25,390 nt of DNA from CAYWGR01 sp964458015. GTDB taxonomy: Bacteria > Planctomycetota > Planctomycetia > Pirellulales > Thermoguttaceae. Location of the stretch: contig CAYWGR010000073.1 of NCBI GenBank assembly GCA_964458015.1, positions 1 to 25,390 on the forward strand, written 5' to 3'. Below are positions 22,583 to 25,390 of the stretch, piece by piece; the first letter of the stretch is position 1, and each line of letters opens with the position of its first letter. The position numbers were made by a program, and so were the translations under genes. The notes beneath the pieces are model-generated. The model was not told the DNA's origin. It saw nothing but the letters and a program-made list of their open reading frames with translations, and searched no databases.

Positions 22583-22681
22583 ATGAGCAATTCAAACAAC
22601 AACCATTTCGACGATGCTGCGGCAACTTGGGATGCCGAGCCTCGTCGTGTTGAATTGACAAGAGTCGTCGGCAAGGCATGA
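22583..22681 (+). pseudogene. N-terminal stump of a class I SAM methyltransferase
   Basis: ATG at 22583, 15 bases after the MBL gene and with GAGGGA upstream, opens a 32-codon frame containing HFDDAAATWDAEPRRVELTR and VVGKA. This is the conserved N-terminus of a group of SAM-dependent methyltransferases (HFDxAAxTWDxxPRRVEL), ended by TGA exactly where the methyltransferase fold should begin. The SAM-binding glycine loop and the remainder are missing, so I call it a truncated gene. Confidence 0.75.
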
Positions 22682-22818
22682 GCCATTTTCCACCGCACGG
22701 CACGCCTATTGTGACATATTTTTCAATTGCAGGAGTTGCGTTAGCATGACAGATGCTCCAAGGCAATCGAGCCATGCGTAATATCTCAGAATCGTTATTG
22801 AACCAGGAGGCCAAGCCA

Positions 22819-23202
22819 ATGACAACCACCAGCCCGGAAGACCCTCGGGTTCGTTTTGCAATTGAGCGAACGCTTCTTGCCTGGGTGCGAACCGGGCTGG
22901 CAATGATGGGCTTCGGCTTTGTTGTGGCACGTTTCGGACTGTTTCTGCGCGAAATCGAGGCGGTGCATCAGGCTGTGCCGGTCAAGACGACGGGTTTGTC
23001 GCTCTGGATCGGAACAGCTCTGATTCTCCTGGGAGTGATCGTCAATGTGCTTGTGTCGGTCGAAAACATGCGACTGATGCGACATGTTCACACCGAACCG
23101 CCCTATGGCGCACGTAGCTGGCTATTAGGAGTCGGAGTTGCCCTTGCATTGGCCGTTCTTGGAGTCGCGATGGCGATTTATCTGGTGTTCATCAGTCGCT
23201 AG
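22819..23202 (+). CDS. DUF202 family membrane protein
   Basis: A 127-residue protein (MTTTSPEDPRVRFAIERT) with the DUF202 signature RFAIERTLLAWVRTGLAMMGFGFVVARFG around TM1, a second segment (LWIGTALILLGVIVNVLVSV) and a third at the C-terminus (LLGVGVALALAVLGVAMAIYLV). It is a small inner-membrane protein of unknown function (YidH-like). AGGAGG lies 9 bases before the ATG at 22819, so the longer frame from 22753 is rejected. It lies 137 bp after the methyltransferase stump and has no clear promoter of its own, but need not belong to the sigma54 operon. Confidence 0.88.
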   Translation: MTTTSPEDPRVRFAIERTLLAWVRTGLAMMGFGFVVARFGLFLREIEAVHQAVPVKTTGLSLWIGTALILLGVIVNVLVSVENMRLMRHVHTEPPYGARSWLLGVGVALALAVLGVAMAIYLVFISR

Positions 23203-23627
23203 CGGATTCATTTTCAGTAGGCATGGATGCCACGAAACTTGCGGCTCGATTGGCGTTCTAAATGTCCTTTGCACGGCCAATGAGCCGAGAGCCGGTCACC
23301 GCCGCAAAGGATTGGTCGTCGCCGATGGCGATCGACTTTCGGATTTCGTGGAATTTGCACATCAAACGGTGCTCTCGGTGGTGCTGGAAACTCCGGCATG
23401 GTGAGCGCAGCGGTATCATGCTACTTTCCTCGCGGCGGCATGAAAAACGTCGCGACCATTGTTCTTTCGGAGGATGAACGCAGAATGCCGGCCAAGTGGT
23501 TGCACGATCGAAGCCGTCCGGCCTAATTGGGGTTGCGCATGAAGATCATCTTGGTGGCGGCCGAGGGAAGCATTGCTGACATGTTGTCCTGTAACGACTT
23601 GGCAAATGCCAGTCGCGAGCATTCCAA
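23203..23627. other. Apparently non-coding or decayed segment
   Basis: Only short plus-strand frames occur: 23440-23526 (28 codons, starts MKNVATIVLSEDERRM) and 23539-23631 (30 codons, starts MKIILVAAEG). A third open stretch just upstream reads GLVVADGDRLSDFVEFAHQT and VLSVVLETPAW, ending at 23404. All have normal-looking codons but shift phase relative to each other, as if one former gene had decayed. I do not recognise a family. Confidence 0.35.
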
Positions 23628-25390
23628 TTAGATTGCGGCAATGTCGAGCAGCAATCCATGGACATCGAGAAGTTTGATGACGACTGGTTCCGGCGTGTTG
23701 GGTTTTCGCAAGACGGAAAGATCAAATTGGTTCTCTCCGGTTTTGATGTCATCGAGTATCAGGCATCCGCCATCGGCCCCGCAAATGCTCAACTTCCGAG
23801 CATTTGGTGCATCGCGAACAGAGACTCGCACAAGATCGCCGGTCCGAGTAGCCTTGAGCAGGGACGGCAAAATCGCGATACAGGCCACGTCGTTGTTCTT
23901 AACCGATAGATTCACACGCGGCGCATCTTCCGAAATCGCGACCTCACGGCCGTTGAGCAGATCAAAAGCGTGCCGGCCCGTCGGCTTGGCGATTTCCAGC
24001 ACAGGCCCCGTGTAGTCGCGACCGCTGGCGTTAAACAAATGGAAGAACGTCTTGTCGCCGGCGGAAAACCGATTGGCGTACACTCGTGGGGCAAGCGTTG
24101 GGACCAGCGGCTCACAGTCGCGGCTGGCATACACATCCTCATTGTCCTTGTAGATGTTGTAGAAAGGCGTTGGCAGGAAGAAGGCGAAGGAGGCGACGCC
24201 GTTCCAAAACTTTTTCTTGTGCTCTGGATCGCATCCCTGGTGATTGATTTCAAACGCCTTACATTCTGGGAAGTAGAATCGTTGGAGGTTGACCTCCAAG
24301 ACTCGCACTGATTCCGCGCCGCCCCAGGTGTCCATAATGCTCAGATCATACGAAAGACAGCCGTCCAGGCTCGCAAAAAGATAATCATAGCCGGGAAATT
24401 CCGACATGAGGACGGCTGTCGGCTTCACTTCATCCATGGCCGCCCGAACGCGACGCACGCAATCGGCCACCGCCTTGTTCCATTCTGAAAGGCCCAGTTC
24501 TTCGAAAGCGACATGCTGGTGTCCGGGGGCAAAGCAGGCGCCGCTGGCATAACCCACCTCGTCGAGCCGAATCCCATCCGCGTCGGTTTCTCGCAACACA
24601 CGTTGCACTGTGGCGACCAACCAATCCTGAACCTCAGGCAGATAGAAACACGGCTTCACGGCGTCACCGTCGATCACGGATTTGCCAGTGTGATCCACGA
24701 AGTCCCATTTGCGTCCGAACTTCCGGCCGGTCTCGTTGTTGAATTCATCAAGACGGAACGGATCCGTGTAGAGTGTCAGCAGCTTGCCGGGGCGTTTGTT
24801 CGAGGCCACGGCCGCACGAAACGCGTCGAGACCGCCGAACCGGTCGTTGTAATGGACGTAATCGGTCGTCGAGCCTAAAAACCTCTTCTCGCCGGAAACG
24901 GGATCATTAATGATGTAAGGTCCGTATGCATTGAGCTTCACAGGCGGCAGCTTATCGAGCGGTCGCCCTCCGGGCCCAACCGTGTTCCACTCCCACCAAC
25001 CAAACAGCTCGACGGCGTCCATCGGCGGACTGAGAAAATCGTCGCGGTATTTTCCGGAAACAAAGAGCGGCGCGTTCGGCCAGCCCGTGATCCCGATGTT
25101 CCAAACGTTTTTAAGTTTCGAGGGATATGGCCGCCACGTCCAGACCTTATGGGCCCAGTTGGAATAGGCGGTCATCGCCGCCTTCCAGTTGCCGGCATGT
25201 GCGGCGAGCACGGCCGGTGGTGGCTGATAACTTTGACCCGGCTGGCGAGTCCTGCGAAAATATTCGATGGCGAGGCTTGTGCCTTCCAGTTGGTCAAGGG
25301 CGGAGGTTTTCCATAGGTATTCAGCCTTGGTGGTGTTGCGCATATACTGGTCGGCGACCTGCTCGGCTTGTCCAAGCTTGTATTTGCGAA
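23628..25390 (-). CDS. Large glycosidase-like protein (DUF6259-like), 5' end outside window
   Basis: The minus-strand frame is open from the window edge to the stop at 23628, giving 586 visible residues without a start; the methionine at 25343 is probably internal. The visible part resembles a TIM-barrel glycoside-hydrolase-like protein: LFGWWEWNTVGPGGRP, then TDADGIRLDEVGYASG with the likely catalytic Asp at the end of a strand, VLMSEFPGYDYLFASLDG and WGGAESVRVLEVN. After about residue 400 a beta-rich C-terminal domain follows (FFHLFNASGRDYTGPVL). Proteins of this kind (DUF6259) are common in planctomycete polysaccharide-use regions. No signal peptide can be checked because the N-terminus is missing. 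Family assignment moderate; substrate unknown. Confidence 0.65.
   Translation of the reverse strand, partial: RKYKLGQAEQVADQYMRNTTKAEYLWKTSALDQLEGTSLAIEYFRRTRQPGQSYQPPPAVLAAHAGNWKAAMTAYSNWAHKVWTWRPYPSKLKNVWNIGITGWPNAPLFVSGKYRDDFLSPPMDAVELFGWWEWNTVGPGGRPLDKLPPVKLNAYGPYIINDPVSGEKRFLGSTTDYVHYNDRFGGLDAFRAAVASNKRPGKLLTLYTDPFRLDEFNNETGRKFGRKWDFVDHTGKSVIDGDAVKPCFYLPEVQDWLVATVQRVLRETDADGIRLDEVGYASGACFAPGHQHVAFEELGLSEWNKAVADCVRRVRAAMDEVKPTAVLMSEFPGYDYLFASLDGCLSYDLSIMDTWGGAESVRVLEVNLQRFYFPECKAFEINHQGCDPEHKKKFWNGVASFAFFLPTPFYNIYKDNEDVYASRDCEPLVPTLAPRVYANRFSAGDKTFFHLFNASGRDYTGPVLEIAKPTGRHAFDLLNGREVAISEDAPRVNLSVKNNDVACIAILPSLLKATRTGDLVRVSVRDAPNARKLSICGADGGCLILDDIKTGENQFDLSVLRKPNTPEPVVIKLLDVHGLLLDIAAI

Noticed and set aside
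22678..22749. A 23-residue frame overlapping the methyltransferase stump
   Set aside because: Very short and without a ribosome-binding site; probably a by-product of the truncated gene's 3' end.

Overview
The window looks like chromosome from a planctomycete, probably Pirellulales-like. The evidence is a DUF1559 pseudopilin-type protein, a second prepilin-type protein, a PEP-CTERM surface protein, a URO-D-superfamily protein inside a sugar operon, and repeated intergenic hairpin elements. This assignment rests on recognised protein families, not on a marker gene. No rRNA, tRNA, CRISPR array or complete insertion sequence was seen.

Layout. (1) 1-657: 5' end of a prepilin-type gene running off the left edge, then 658-1589 non-coding with three tandem 54-bp hairpin repeats. 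(2) 1590-7119: a carbohydrate-use cluster of FGGY kinase and ceramidase-like hydrolase (minus), a divergent XylR-like AraC regulator (plus), and a convergent MFS sugar transporter (minus). The regulator/hydrolase intergenic space holds a good sigma70 promoter and an inverted repeat; part of that repeat recurs upstream of the transporter. (3) 7120-8005: intergenic region with two inverted-repeat families. (4) 8006-14004: PEP-CTERM protein, then a tight run of URO-D-like protein, lyxose-isomerase-like cupin, DUF1559 protein, small lipoprotein and a secreted glycosidase-like protein. (5) 14265-17844: DeoR-type repressor with a palindrome on its own promoter, then a class III aminotransferase overlapping a Gfo/Idh/MocA dehydrogenase, with its own promoter and inverted repeat.

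(6) 17945-20665: an accessory island with two decayed copies of the C-terminus of an NtrC-type activator flanking a DUF433/DUF5615 toxin-antitoxin-like pair, then a HEPN-like protein and a MazEF-type pair. (7) 20744-23202: a cluster led by a NifX/NifB-family protein behind a near-consensus sigma54 promoter with two upstream palindromes 33 bp apart. It continues with a PaaI-type thioesterase interrupted at a G9 run, an MBL-fold hydrolase, a 32-residue methyltransferase stump and a DUF202 membrane protein. (8) 23203-23627: apparently decayed DNA, then a large glycosidase-like gene (DUF6259-like) running off the right edge.

How it works together (inference): regions 2, 4 and 5 look like separately regulated sugar or uronate-derived carbohydrate pathways with surface proteins attached. 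Regions 6 and 7 look like accessory DNA in partial decay. The most distinctive signals are the sigma54/palindrome architecture at 20744-20896, the duplicated activator remnants, and the translational coupling of a pseudopilin-type DUF1559 gene to a sugar-isomerase-like cupin.
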